Shown here: one piece after another, positions 8,169-16,026 of the stretch
Layout of the letters: the number at the start of each line of letters is the position of its first letter
How positions within the stretch are numbered: position 1 is the first letter of the stretch
Source of the DNA: JABDGV01 sp964577935
Lineage (GTDB): Bacteria > Chlamydiota > Chlamydiia > Chlamydiales > FEN-1388
NCBI GenBank assembly: GCA_964577935.1
Contig: CAZOAJ010000023.1
Span: 1-26,620 of the forward strand
DNA: 26,620 nt
Reading direction: 5' to 3'
Notes under the pieces: model-generated
What the model saw: the letters and a program-made list of their open reading frames with translations, nothing else
Database searches by the model: none
What the model was told of the DNA's origin: nothing
Program-made: the position numbers and the translations under genes

Positions 8169-9476
8169 ATGGCGTCCGTGAAACCTCCTTCTAGACAGGA
8201 CTTTTTTCTTCAGGAGACAAAAGGTGGACTTCAAGCTGTCCCATTGAAGTGGTATCATCGCATTGCAAATCTTTTACCTCCTTGGTCGGGGGTCTATGGA
8301 TCTGGCAAGGTCCATCTCCTTGTCAAAAATGAATTAGCTAAAATCGAAAGATTGGAAACGAGTGCTGAGAGATTAAAAGCTCTTTCGCAGCTTAAAGTGA
8401 CTGTCGAGACAGTGAAAGATTCTCATCGATATCTAAAAGAGATTGGTTCGGTAGCGAATAAAAATTTTGCAAAAGTTCTTGGTGACATCGATCAAGTGAA
8501 ACTCTATGAAGAAGAAGCGACGGGCTTATCCCTTGAATCTTTACTTCACAGCATCGAACGCAAGGATGCTGACCAAGAAAAATACAACAGTGCGCTTAAA
8601 GAGCTAATTACGAAAGAGCAAGCAACAGTTAAAACAATACTTACCGAGAATGCTCCCCTTTTTCAGAAATTCGTAAAGATCCAAGCAGACCAAAAGGAGG
8701 ATAAAATTTGCCAAGAATTGATCAATGAAACCCGTAGGGCAATCTTTCAAGCAAAAAAGGCAGAGGTTGAATCCCTAATACGCGAGGCAGATCAAATTAA
8801 TCCAGATCAGTTGAAGCAAGCAACTGCTCATGTGCTCGAAGGCCAGTACGAGAGTCCTGAAAAGCAATTTCGAACAGATGCTTTTAGAGGTATAGCCTAT
8901 AGCTTAAACAATAATGGCATAGTTACGGAAAAGTTACCAGCGCCTCAAGGGCTTGAAATCGATGGTGTAAAAAATAAATATTTAAACGAATTGGTTGCTC
9001 AGGTGGGGAGTGTTTTTACGGAAGATGAAGCTCCCTGGCGTGATCTTGCTTTAATATTAGCGACCCAGACACCATTCAACGCAATAGCGATGGCTCTCCA
9101 GGGAGCAATAACTAGGCGGTATGCTGATATCGAAGACTCTTTTCCCGGTGAGGCTTCTATTTTGTATATCGCAGGTGTGCAAAGAAATCCTATCGAACTT
9201 ACGCTTGTTCGAAATGAAATCGGCAAAATAGAGTCAATCTCTCTAAAAACTTCAATCTGGAACCCGATGCATTGGTGTTCTCTTGATGAATCCAAAGAAA
9301 TGAAGGCTAAAGCCTCAAGAGGTGAATCCTTTGATCAGAGCAGTTTGGTAGGCTATATCAAAAATGATATGACTATGAAAATTCAGATTGAAGCAGCACA
9401 AGGAAGTGGCCAAACTCCCACCATATCGATTCGAGAGCTTAATGTTGATCGAAAATTAGAAGTGATTAGCTCATAG
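8169..9476 (+). CDS. Unrecognised protein, tandem paralogue 2
   Basis: This 435-residue paralogue of the gene at 6265 is of unknown function. The frame is open to 8106, but the ATG at 8169 matches the paralogue's start and follows the conserved promoter; the upstream codons lie over that promoter. The N-terminal third is nearly identical to paralogue 1. The middle (about residues 170-260) has diverged strongly, with small insertions and deletions but no frameshift, and the C-terminal IELTLVRNE and SLKTSIWNP segments are retained. Both copies stay open over their full length despite divergence, which suggests both are or were under selection. There is no signal peptide and no membrane segment. 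Confidence 0.85.
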   Translation: MASVKPPSRQDFFLQETKGGLQAVPLKWYHRIANLLPPWSGVYGSGKVHLLVKNELAKIERLETSAERLKALSQLKVTVETVKDSHRYLKEIGSVANKNFAKVLGDIDQVKLYEEEATGLSLESLLHSIERKDADQEKYNSALKELITKEQATVKTILTENAPLFQKFVKIQADQKEDKICQELINETRRAIFQAKKAEVESLIREADQINPDQLKQATAHVLEGQYESPEKQFRTDAFRGIAYSLNNNGIVTEKLPAPQGLEIDGVKNKYLNELVAQVGSVFTEDEAPWRDLALILATQTPFNAIAMALQGAITRRYADIEDSFPGEASILYIAGVQRNPIELTLVRNEIGKIESISLKTSIWNPMHWCSLDESKEMKAKASRGESFDQSSLVGYIKNDMTMKIQIEAAQGSGQTPTISIRELNVDRKLEVISS

Positions 9477-9562
9477 TTTAAATCATAATGCACATCGATC
9501 TAAAGAATTTAGGAAAAAATGAGGACGTGTTTTAGTCGTAATTTTCTCTTACTAAATCATGA

Positions 9563-10417
9563 CTACTTAAAACTTGGAAAGCAGAGGATGTTTGTTGTGG
9601 GGCTGTCGTCTGCTTCGTGATGAGCTGCTTGTCTATCTATTTCTTGAACTATTGCAGGGTGGTGAAGAAGTTGAGGGTCGAAGTGCTTAAATTCCTTTGG
9701 ACAGTGTTTCAAGACATGGAGCGCAAACGGGATACTTTTCTTCATAGAGGGGCCGACAAGTTTTAAGTCGGGCCATTTGCTCACCGGAGTTTTGAAGGCT
9801 TGCATAACGAGTGCTTGATCATCGCGAAGCTCTTCATCGAGAAGAGGAAATGTGAATGCTGGAATCCTCTGAAGAGCAATCTGTGCAAGAGGGATCGACT
9901 TTTTTAATCCTGGACTTACAAGTGAGTATATCATCGGATCAAGTTGGATTGCTGCAGTTGCAACTTCCTCATCGTCTTGCAAATCTTTTGGGATTTTTTT
10001 GAAAAGCTCCTGATCATCTTTGATATTCAATAGCGCCGAAAGGTAGAGGTAAGAGTACATCTTGGCTCTTCCACAGGGATTGAAAAGAGCTCTTTCTGGA
10101 GCTCTTTCTCCTGTCAGCTCCATCTCTTTGGCTGCATTAGTTAACTCTGCTGGAATGGCCTTTCCTCTCATCATAAGCGCTGTAAAACAGTTATTGATCA
10201 GTTCAACTTTTTCAGAAGGGTTCTTCAAGAATTTGAAGCCATATTGAAATATTTCCTTTTCAGGATGATCTGTAAAGGCTTGTATAAAGATCTGAAGGCC
10301 TAGGTTTGAGTAATGAGAGAGTTTTTGTGGCAGCGTAACCTGTTCAAAACTGCTTTCAAGATGGTTATTTGCGATATTGTTATTTGGACTAAAGGGCGCT
10401 TGTTCTAGAAGAGACAT
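9563..10417 (-). CDS. Helical repeat protein, possibly DUF4116-like
   Basis: A 284-residue protein without signal peptide. The second half has a loose repeat of ~35-45 residues: an acidic start (DDEEVATAAIQ, RDDQALVMQAFK) followed by a hydrophobic helix and a KKSIPLA or KKSIPFA segment. This resembles DUF4116-type helical repeats, an identification I hold only tentatively. The repeats would give a solenoid for protein contacts. The start is supported by AAGG about 9 bases upstream. A truncated copy of its 3' end sits at 7653-7790. It converges with the second ~435-residue paralogue, with 86 bases between them and no obvious terminator. Confidence 0.82.
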   Translation of the reverse strand: MSLLEQAPFSPNNNIANNHLESSFEQVTLPQKLSHYSNLGLQIFIQAFTDHPEKEIFQYGFKFLKNPSEKVELINNCFTALMMRGKAIPAELTNAAKEMELTGERAPERALFNPCGRAKMYSYLYLSALLNIKDDQELFKKIPKDLQDDEEVATAAIQLDPMIYSLVSPGLKKSIPLAQIALQRIPAFTFPLLDEELRDDQALVMQAFKTPVSKWPDLKLVGPSMKKSIPFALHVLKHCPKEFKHFDPQLLHHPAIVQEIDRQAAHHEADDSPTTNILCFPSFK

Positions 10418-10450
10418 GTAGTTGCCTTAGCTGTTCAAAGTCGTCTTCAT

Positions 10451-10479
10451 TCCATATCAGCGGGATTACCTTCTGTCAA
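10451..10479 (-). promoter_or_regulatory. Possible promoter of the helical repeat gene
   Basis: Read on the minus strand, a perfect -35 TTGACA (10474-10479) is followed after 17 bases by TATGGA (10451-10456), a weak -10. It lies 34 bases before the start codon. Confidence 0.45.
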
Positions 10480-10499
10480 TAAATGATTTAAAAGATCTT

Positions 10500-11654
10500 T
10501 TAAGAAGCAGTTAAAGTTTCTATGTGTGATTTCAGCTCAATAATTCCCTGATGAGGATTAAAATGTGATGATCGACGAAAGGCTTCTTTGCCCATTCGTA
10601 GAGAACGAATAGGATCTTCAAGAAGGTCGATGATTGCACGTTGAAACGCCTTCGTGTCATTATTTGGGACTAAAATCCCCGTTCTTCCATTATGAAGCCA
10701 CTCATTCGTGCTTCCTTTATCAAAAGCAATAACCGGCAGTGCTTGACGCATGCATTCAACTCCTGTAGCACTCAAAGGGGTGAGTTCAAGCGACGGAAGA
10801 AGTGAAATTTGTGCTCTTGATCTGAAGAGCGCGAGTTTTTTTTCATCGCACGAGCCTAAGAAAGTGATTCTATCATCAAGGTCATAGCTTCTTGATAAGC
10901 CTTCACAGGCCTTTTGATGAGGTCCATCTCCTGCGACAAAAAGACGAAATGGTTTCTTGATGCCATGCAACGCCTCAATGATAAGTAAGAGTTCATTCTC
11001 TGCAATGATCTCGCTTGGATAAAGAAGCGTTGAAAGCTCCTTTTCTTCACTATCTTTTTCTTGCCAAAGGGTTGAAGGGGCAACAAGAGAGGATATAGCT
11101 ATCTTTGGTTCGGGATATCCTCGATGCACAAGTTCATTTTTCATGAAGTGGGAAAAGGTGATATGGAGATCATATTTTTGATCAGATTCAAGCGAAGGTT
11201 GATCGTTATTTTTCGTTCTTAGGCGGCGGTTACGTCGGATCGAGAAAAGCCATCTGGTCAGCCGACGAAAAATGCCTTTTTGTGACCTATCTGGTATAGA
11301 GAGATCAAAGTCGTGGTGAATACGAAGGGTTTTTATCTTCATCTTCTCAAGCAGGTCCGATGCACTTTTAGGAAGTGGGCTATTGAGAATAACGAGTTGC
11401 GGACTCTGTGTTGAAATGAGTTCGTTGAGTTCCATAACCGCAAGCCCTGTGCTTCCAAGCGGTGCAAAAGGATGTATTGTACAGTATTCTTCAAGAGCCT
11501 GTGTGCGATCTGCTGAGAGATCGGTGATAAGATCAATTTTATAGTTTTTGCTAAGTTCTGCTGCAGCATACATGAGGTATTTTTCTGAGGATGAAGACGA
11601 CGTGGGTGTATAAGCCGATAGATGTATGAAAACTATGTTTTTCACAAGAGCCAT
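10500..11654 (-). CDS. GT-B fold glycosyltransferase (GT4-like)
   Basis: A 384-residue enzyme that probably transfers a sugar from a nucleotide-sugar donor in surface glycan synthesis; donor and acceptor cannot be read from sequence. The N-terminal Rossmann-like domain opens with KNIVFIHLSAYTP. The C-terminal donor domain contains LFVAGDGP, ITFLGSCDEKKL, and the family segment LLPSLELTPLSATGVE followed by LPVIAFDKGSTNEWL and GRTGILVP. The two glutamates of the usual E-x7-E motif appear here as E-x9-E. The central region has an unusually basic stretch (RRLTRWLFSIRRNRRLR) that might touch membranes. I used the ATG at 11652-11654; ATGs 7 and 14 codons upstream are possible. No glycan cluster is adjacent. 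Confidence 0.85.
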   Translation of the reverse strand: MALVKNIVFIHLSAYTPTSSSSSEKYLMYAAAELSKNYKIDLITDLSADRTQALEEYCTIHPFAPLGSTGLAVMELNELISTQSPQLVILNSPLPKSASDLLEKMKIKTLRIHHDFDLSIPDRSQKGIFRRLTRWLFSIRRNRRLRTKNNDQPSLESDQKYDLHITFSHFMKNELVHRGYPEPKIAISSLVAPSTLWQEKDSEEKELSTLLYPSEIIAENELLLIIEALHGIKKPFRLFVAGDGPHQKACEGLSRSYDLDDRITFLGSCDEKKLALFRSRAQISLLPSLELTPLSATGVECMRQALPVIAFDKGSTNEWLHNGRTGILVPNNDTKAFQRAIIDLLEDPIRSLRMGKEAFRRSSHFNPHQGIIELKSHIETLTAS

Positions 11655-11815
11655 CCTCAAAGTTTCTTTAGGCATTGCCAGGAGATTCGTAAGCAATTTC
11701 TATATAAGACTTTTTCAAACTTTAGGTACAATTTTAAGTAGAATTCTTAAAACCGGTACAGTTCTCATCAAGGGGTCGCGATTTAGACATTCAAGCGAAA
11801 GGCAAAAATGCAAAT

Positions 11816-12445
11816 ATGAATGGCAACGAAACTTTATTGTATCAGCTTTTTCAAGAAACACGGGACCGAATTTCCTCTGAAATGTCGATTGATCTCTCCC
11901 ATGTTACGTGCCGAATTGATTCGAAAAATTTACGTCTGTGGGAAGCTGCTTGCTGCTGGATCGATAAAGATCAGGTTATCATTCAGCTTCATCCTCGACT
12001 TGCAAAGGGATCTTTCTTCGGTCACTCTGCCGAAGAGATTATACGTCATGAGCTGATTCATGCTGCTCGCTCTTTTGAAACGGGAAATCGGTTTGAGGAG
12101 ATTCTTGCCTGTGAATTTTCAGCCCCTCCTGGTCGCTCCCCAAATTTCAGAGAGGCTCTTACCGCGCTTTTTCAGAGCACCAAGGAACCTCTCTATTTTG
12201 TTTTTCTCTTCTTCATATCGTGGATTTTAGGAATTTTCCTAGCAGAAGATTTTGCTCATTTCTTTCTCTTTCTTATCCCTCCCTTTCTTTTTCTATTTAT
12301 CCTCTATCTTCGCCTCTTCCGCGATAGAAAAATTATTCGCTTCCTTCATACTCAATATTCGCCCGGTGAGCTTATTCGGATGAGAGAGTCAGAGCTTGAA
12401 GATTCGTATAGCCGAATGGTCAAAGAAGATAAGATAAATAGATAA
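11816..12445 (+). CDS. Membrane protein with HExxH metalloprotease-like motif
   Basis: A 209-residue protein I cannot assign to a named family. Residues 78-82 read HELIH within an EEIIRHELIHAAR helix, a typical zinc-protease signature; glutamates at about 94-100 (RFEEILACEF) could provide the third ligand. Two hydrophobic segments follow (about 125-142 and 147-168), then a basic and acidic C-terminal tail. The catalytic-like domain would therefore lie on the cytosolic side, ahead of a hairpin of two membrane helices. There is no N-terminal signal peptide. The start codon lacks a good ribosome binding site. It is divergent from the glycosyltransferase gene. Proteolytic activity is inferred from the motif only. 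Confidence 0.78.
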   Translation: MNGNETLLYQLFQETRDRISSEMSIDLSHVTCRIDSKNLRLWEAACCWIDKDQVIIQLHPRLAKGSFFGHSAEEIIRHELIHAARSFETGNRFEEILACEFSAPPGRSPNFREALTALFQSTKEPLYFVFLFFISWILGIFLAEDFAHFFLFLIPPFLFLFILYLRLFRDRKIIRFLHTQYSPGELIRMRESELEDSYSRMVKEDKINR

Positions 12446-12602
12446 CAAGACTTGATCCAAGTCATAAATTTTGCGATTATCCTATTTCCCATATTTAGAG
12501 GATGTAGGGATAATAAATTATATGAATTGAGTCATATGAGTTGTTTTCTGCACCCCCTTGAGCATTATTAATTGCGTGTAAAAATCAGTAGGGTTTGTCG
12601 CT

Positions 12603-14234
12603 ATGGCGTCCTTTACGACAGATTATGAAGAGTTTACTCCTCAACAAGAAGCGCTTCTTGAGCGGTATGTTACAAACTCGAGAGGGTCAATCTTTGCGCT
12701 AAGAAACCTTCCAGAGGTTATTAAAGGCGCTCTTTTTTCACGATATTCGAGATCTACATTAGGACTCAGGTCGCTTCTTTTAAAAGAATTTATCCAAAAT
12801 CCAGATGAAGCTTGTTTTCAGTCGATAGCTCAAGGTTCTCCTGTGGCTGAAGAGCAGCTCATAGCTATTAAGAAGGCGCAAAATTTCTACGATCGAATCC
12901 TTGACGGTTATGGAGACGATTCAATAGGGGAACTCGGCGGGGCGCATCTTGCAATCGAAAATATCTCGATGCTTGCCGCAAAAGTTATTGAAGATAGCCG
13001 TATTGGTGGATCTCCTCTTGAAAAATCAACAAGGTATATTTATTTCGATCAGAAGGTAAAAGGAGAATATCTTTTCTATCGAGAACCTGTTCTTATGACA
13101 TCAGCGTTTCGAGATCTCTATGTGAATACCTGTAATATGCTCTTCGAAACATACTCTTCGATGATTCCTCAGTTGACCGACTATATGGAGAGGGTATTTC
13201 CTAAAACAGAAGAGATTACAAAAGCTGCATATGCGGCTGCAATTAGGGCAAAAGTCCTAGACTGTGTCCGAGGTCTTCTTCCTGCTTCTACATTGACGAA
13301 CATGGGAATGTTTGGTAATGGAAGATTTTTTGAATATCTCCTAAGTAAGCTTCATATTTCTCCTCTGGCAGAGCTGCAAGATATAGGAAAGAGAAGCTAT
13401 GAAGAGCTTTCCAAAATTATTCCATCGTTTGTTCGACGAGCAGAGCCGCACCATCGCCATCATGAGTCTTGGTCTCAATTTGCAGATAGGGTTTCTTCTG
13501 AGCTCTCAGGGCTTGCTGCGCAGATATCTCCTCAGATTACAAAAACGAAATCTCCAGGCGTTCGCCTTTCAACATTTGATCCAGACGCTCCTTATAAAGT
13601 CATTGCTGGGCTTCTCTACCCTCACTGTGACCGAGGTTTTGATGAGCTTCTCAAATATGCAAGAACGCTTGACGTGGAAGATCAAGAAAAGATTCTAGAT
13701 GCCGCTGCAGCAAACAGAATGAATCGACGACATAAGTCTCCTCGAGCTTTAGAAAATGCAGTTGTGACCTTTGAAATTATTGCCGACTTCGGAGCGTACA
13801 GAGATCTTCAAAGACATCGCATTGCAACGCAGGATAGGCAATACTTGACATGTGATCTTGGGTATGCAGAGCCTTTTGAAATCGAAGCATGTGGTCTTTC
13901 TGATCAATACCGAAGGGCAATGGATCAAGCCAAAGAGGCTTTTGATTTGATAGCAAAAGAGCTCCCTGAAGAAGCTCAATATATCGTTCCAATGGCGTAC
14001 AATATTCGTTGGTATTTCCAGTGCAATCTACGTGCTCTTCAGTGGATGACTGAGCTTCGATCTACTCCTCAAGGACATCCTGCATATCGAATTGTTGCTC
14101 AGCAGATGGCGCGTCTTGTTTCAGAAAAGCAGCCTATCTTCGAAAGATTTTTCAAGTTTGTCGACTATTCAAATCATGATATCGGCAGGCTTGAGCAAGA
14201 AGAGAGAGCGGCTCGTAAGAAGGGCCTGGCCTAA
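12603..14234 (+). CDS. thyX: FAD-dependent thymidylate synthase ThyX-like, double length
   Basis: ThyX makes dTMP from dUMP using methylenetetrahydrofolate and reduced FAD. The 543-residue product is about twice the usual bacterial ThyX length, as in chlamydial homologues, and appears to hold two ThyX-like halves. The second half carries the signature RHRIATQDRQYL beginning at residue 404, matching the RHR-x-x-S/T part of the ThyX motif, and ends with ECNLRAL-like and QWMTELRSTPQGHPAYR segments that fit the dUMP-binding region. The first half has DGYGDDSIGELGGAHLAIE and SRIGGSPLEKSTRYI. It is monocistronic in appearance, with 157 bases upstream and a hairpin downstream. Confidence 0.88.
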   Translation: MASFTTDYEEFTPQQEALLERYVTNSRGSIFALRNLPEVIKGALFSRYSRSTLGLRSLLLKEFIQNPDEACFQSIAQGSPVAEEQLIAIKKAQNFYDRILDGYGDDSIGELGGAHLAIENISMLAAKVIEDSRIGGSPLEKSTRYIYFDQKVKGEYLFYREPVLMTSAFRDLYVNTCNMLFETYSSMIPQLTDYMERVFPKTEEITKAAYAAAIRAKVLDCVRGLLPASTLTNMGMFGNGRFFEYLLSKLHISPLAELQDIGKRSYEELSKIIPSFVRRAEPHHRHHESWSQFADRVSSELSGLAAQISPQITKTKSPGVRLSTFDPDAPYKVIAGLLYPHCDRGFDELLKYARTLDVEDQEKILDAAAANRMNRRHKSPRALENAVVTFEIIADFGAYRDLQRHRIATQDRQYLTCDLGYAEPFEIEACGLSDQYRRAMDQAKEAFDLIAKELPEEAQYIVPMAYNIRWYFQCNLRALQWMTELRSTPQGHPAYRIVAQQMARLVSEKQPIFERFFKFVDYSNHDIGRLEQEERAARKKGLA

Positions 14235-14283
14235 GGGAGTCTTCAAAAAATCGTGAAGAAGCCTTGAGTTTTTATTTTTATAC

Positions 14284-14316
14284 TCTCCTGCTTTCCAAGT
14301 AATTGAAGGCAGGAGA
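14284..14316 (+). terminator. Possible terminator hairpin after thyX
   Basis: TCTCCTGC (14284-14291) pairs with GCAGGAGA (14309-14316), and an inner TTC/GAA extends the stem past one mismatch. Only a short T-rich run (TTCTT) follows on the plus strand, so termination strength is uncertain. It lies 50 bases past the thyX stop. Confidence 0.45.
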
Positions 14317-14788
14317 TTCTTAGGCAGTACCTTTTTAGTTTTTTTGCCGCTTCATAGAGAATTTGTTCAAAGTGTTCTCACGAGCACAAGAGAGATTTTT
14401 CAGGACCTAGAAATTATTTTATATTCGCTATGTGTTCTTCATGCCTAATCTTGAGGTATTGATTTGACATACTGACGCATAGCTTCCTTGTTTGTAAAAT
14501 CACGGTAATTCGTAGATTGTATAGACCAAAAGGAATCGCTCGTAAGGCGGTGCGCAAGAAAATGGAACAACTTGTGCAGGTCTTGTGCAGGCGTCGAAGT
14601 TTCATCCTCTGCGCTTCTCTTTTAGTCAAGTAATAGGACTTAATTCTTGTACAGTCTCTTGTCCAGTTTCTTATCCAGTCTCTTGTGCAGTCCCTAATCG
14701 ACCAAAATGAGAGCTCCAAGTAAACTGTATACTCTGTTTTTAATGAATGATTTATCTCATACAAATGATTACCTAGGAAAAGCCTGAC
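14317..14788. other. Long non-coding stretch upstream of tyrP
   Basis: No convincing gene is seen in these 472 bases. A minus-strand frame (14414-14764) is open for 116 codons, but it has poor initiation and its middle merely translates the short tandem repeat at 14646-14693. A TATACT (14728-14733) could be a -10 for the tyrP operon, though I see no matching -35. The region also has a pair of CTTGTGCAG words at 14571-14590. Confidence 0.6.
14646..14693. repeat. 12-bp tandem repeat, four units
   Basis: Four consecutive 12-base units of the form CTTRTNCAGTYY: CTTGTACAGTCT, CTTGTCCAGTTT, CTTATCCAGTCT, CTTGTGCAGTCC. The same CTTGTGCAG core occurs twice more at 14571-14579 and 14582-14590. The unit length is a multiple of three, so it could be a remnant of a coding repeat, but no intact gene spans it. 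Confidence 0.85.
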
Positions 14789-15973
14789 ATGGACCGAAAA
14801 GTTATTGGAGCAAGTTTGCTTGTTGCTGGTTGTTCGATCGGTGCAGGCATGCTTGGAGTCCCCGTGATCACAGGCCCTTGCGGCTTTTTGCCTGCTATAG
14901 CTTGTTTTCTTTTTGCGTGGCTTTTTATGCTTTTCACGGGATTAATTCTGGTTGATCTAGTCCTTGAAGCGCGCAAGAATTCAAAAACAGATATTCATTT
15001 AATCACTTTGGCATCCAAATCTTTTGGACGGTCAGGTGTTCTTCTTGTTTGGGCCCTATTTTCGTTTCTTTTTTACTGCGTTATGACCGCCTATATGTTG
15101 GGTGGGGGCGGCTTGATTGTCGATGGCGCGCACGTGTTTGGTATTACGCTTTCTCATTCATTTTCATTTCTTATCGTTGCAGGGATAGGCGCAATTGTCG
15201 TTCTCTACGGGGCTCGTTTCCTCGATCGTCTTAATCAATGGCTCATGCTTGGTCTTGTTGTCACCTACTGCATTTTGATACTAGCGGCGGCATCTCATAT
15301 CGATCTGTCTCATCTTGGAAGGAGCTCTTGGGCATATGCTCCATATTGCTTGCCCGTTATGATCATAAGTTTTGGCTATCACAATCTTGTTCCTTCACTC
15401 GTTACGTACTTAGACTATGATCGCCGAGCAATTCGTAAAGCAATTATTTGCGGAAGTCTTGTCCCTCTCACGATTTACTTCTTTTGGGAAGTGGCAATCC
15501 TAGGTGTTATCCCCTTTACAACATCAGAGGCGTGGGTAGAGTCGGTTCAATCGGGTGACATGGTAACTCAGGTGCTTGCAAGAACATCAGGAATGCCGTG
15601 GGTTGTTCGTGCTTCAGAAGCCTTTGCTCTTTTCGCTCTTGCTACTTCATTTCTTCCCGTTGCATGGAGCTTTGTTGACTTCCTTCGCGATGCTGCTAAA
15701 GAAGTCGGCTGTTCAGACTATAAAGGGACTAAAGTTACGCTAGGCCTGATCCTTGCTGTCTTTGTTCCCCCGCTTGTGATCTCCTCAACGAACCCTCATT
15801 TATTTCTTTCTGCTTTGAGTGCAGCTGGTGGATACTTTGCAGTCACTCTCTTTGGAATCCTTCCTGCTTTGATTGCATTTAAGCTCAAAATTCGTTCAAG
15901 AGTCGCTATGATCGGCGTTATTGCCTTTGCTCTTTTAGTTATGGGAATCGAGTTTTCGAGATCGTTTGGGTAA
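14789..15973 (+). CDS. tyrP: Aromatic amino acid permease TyrP-type, copy 1
   Basis: A 394-residue inner membrane transporter of the HAAAP family (TyrP/Mtr), importing tyrosine or tryptophan with protons. The N-terminus carries the family signature GASLLVAGCSIGAGMLGVPV, and about eleven hydrophobic segments follow. A conserved GYHNLVPSLVTYLDYDRR lies near residue 200. A good Shine-Dalgarno sequence (AGGAAAAG) precedes the ATG. A related copy follows 53 bases downstream, then trpS, suggesting one operon for aromatic amino acid supply and use. Substrate choice between Tyr and Trp cannot be read from sequence; the trpS neighbour favours a role in tryptophan use. Confidence 0.9.
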   Translation: MDRKVIGASLLVAGCSIGAGMLGVPVITGPCGFLPAIACFLFAWLFMLFTGLILVDLVLEARKNSKTDIHLITLASKSFGRSGVLLVWALFSFLFYCVMTAYMLGGGGLIVDGAHVFGITLSHSFSFLIVAGIGAIVVLYGARFLDRLNQWLMLGLVVTYCILILAAASHIDLSHLGRSSWAYAPYCLPVMIISFGYHNLVPSLVTYLDYDRRAIRKAIICGSLVPLTIYFFWEVAILGVIPFTTSEAWVESVQSGDMVTQVLARTSGMPWVVRASEAFALFALATSFLPVAWSFVDFLRDAAKEVGCSDYKGTKVTLGLILAVFVPPLVISSTNPHLFLSALSAAGGYFAVTLFGILPALIAFKLKIRSRVAMIGVIAFALLVMGIEFSRSFG

Positions 15974-16001
15974 AGTATACATAATTAAAGTATATATAAT
16001 T
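15972..16001 (+). repeat. 15-bp direct repeat between the tyrP copies
   Basis: AAAGTATACATAATT (15972-15986) is followed immediately by AAAGTATATATAATT (15987-16001), differing at one base. The second unit contains TATAAT (15995-16000), but no -35 is visible at the right spacing, so an internal promoter is only possible. Confidence 0.7.
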
Positions 16002-16026
16002 CATGAGTGAGGATGGTCCTTAGAAT

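Larger units (their letters stand above)
7796..9710. repeat. Tandem duplication unit A, copy 2
   Basis: This is the second copy of the unit described at 5892-7790. It begins with the decayed pcrA tail, contains the second paralogue gene, and ends inside the intact 284-residue protein gene. About five bases (7791-7795) at the junction match neither parent. Confidence 0.88.

Noticed and set aside
14571..14693. CTTGTNCAG repeats as a CRISPR array
   Set aside because: The units are contiguous and only 12 bases long, with no unique spacers and no cas genes nearby.
14414..14764. 116-codon minus-strand open frame between thyX and tyrP
   Set aside because: Initiation is poor, the central part only translates the 12-bp repeat (RDCTRDW-like units), and composition does not resemble the real genes. 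I kept the region as non-coding.
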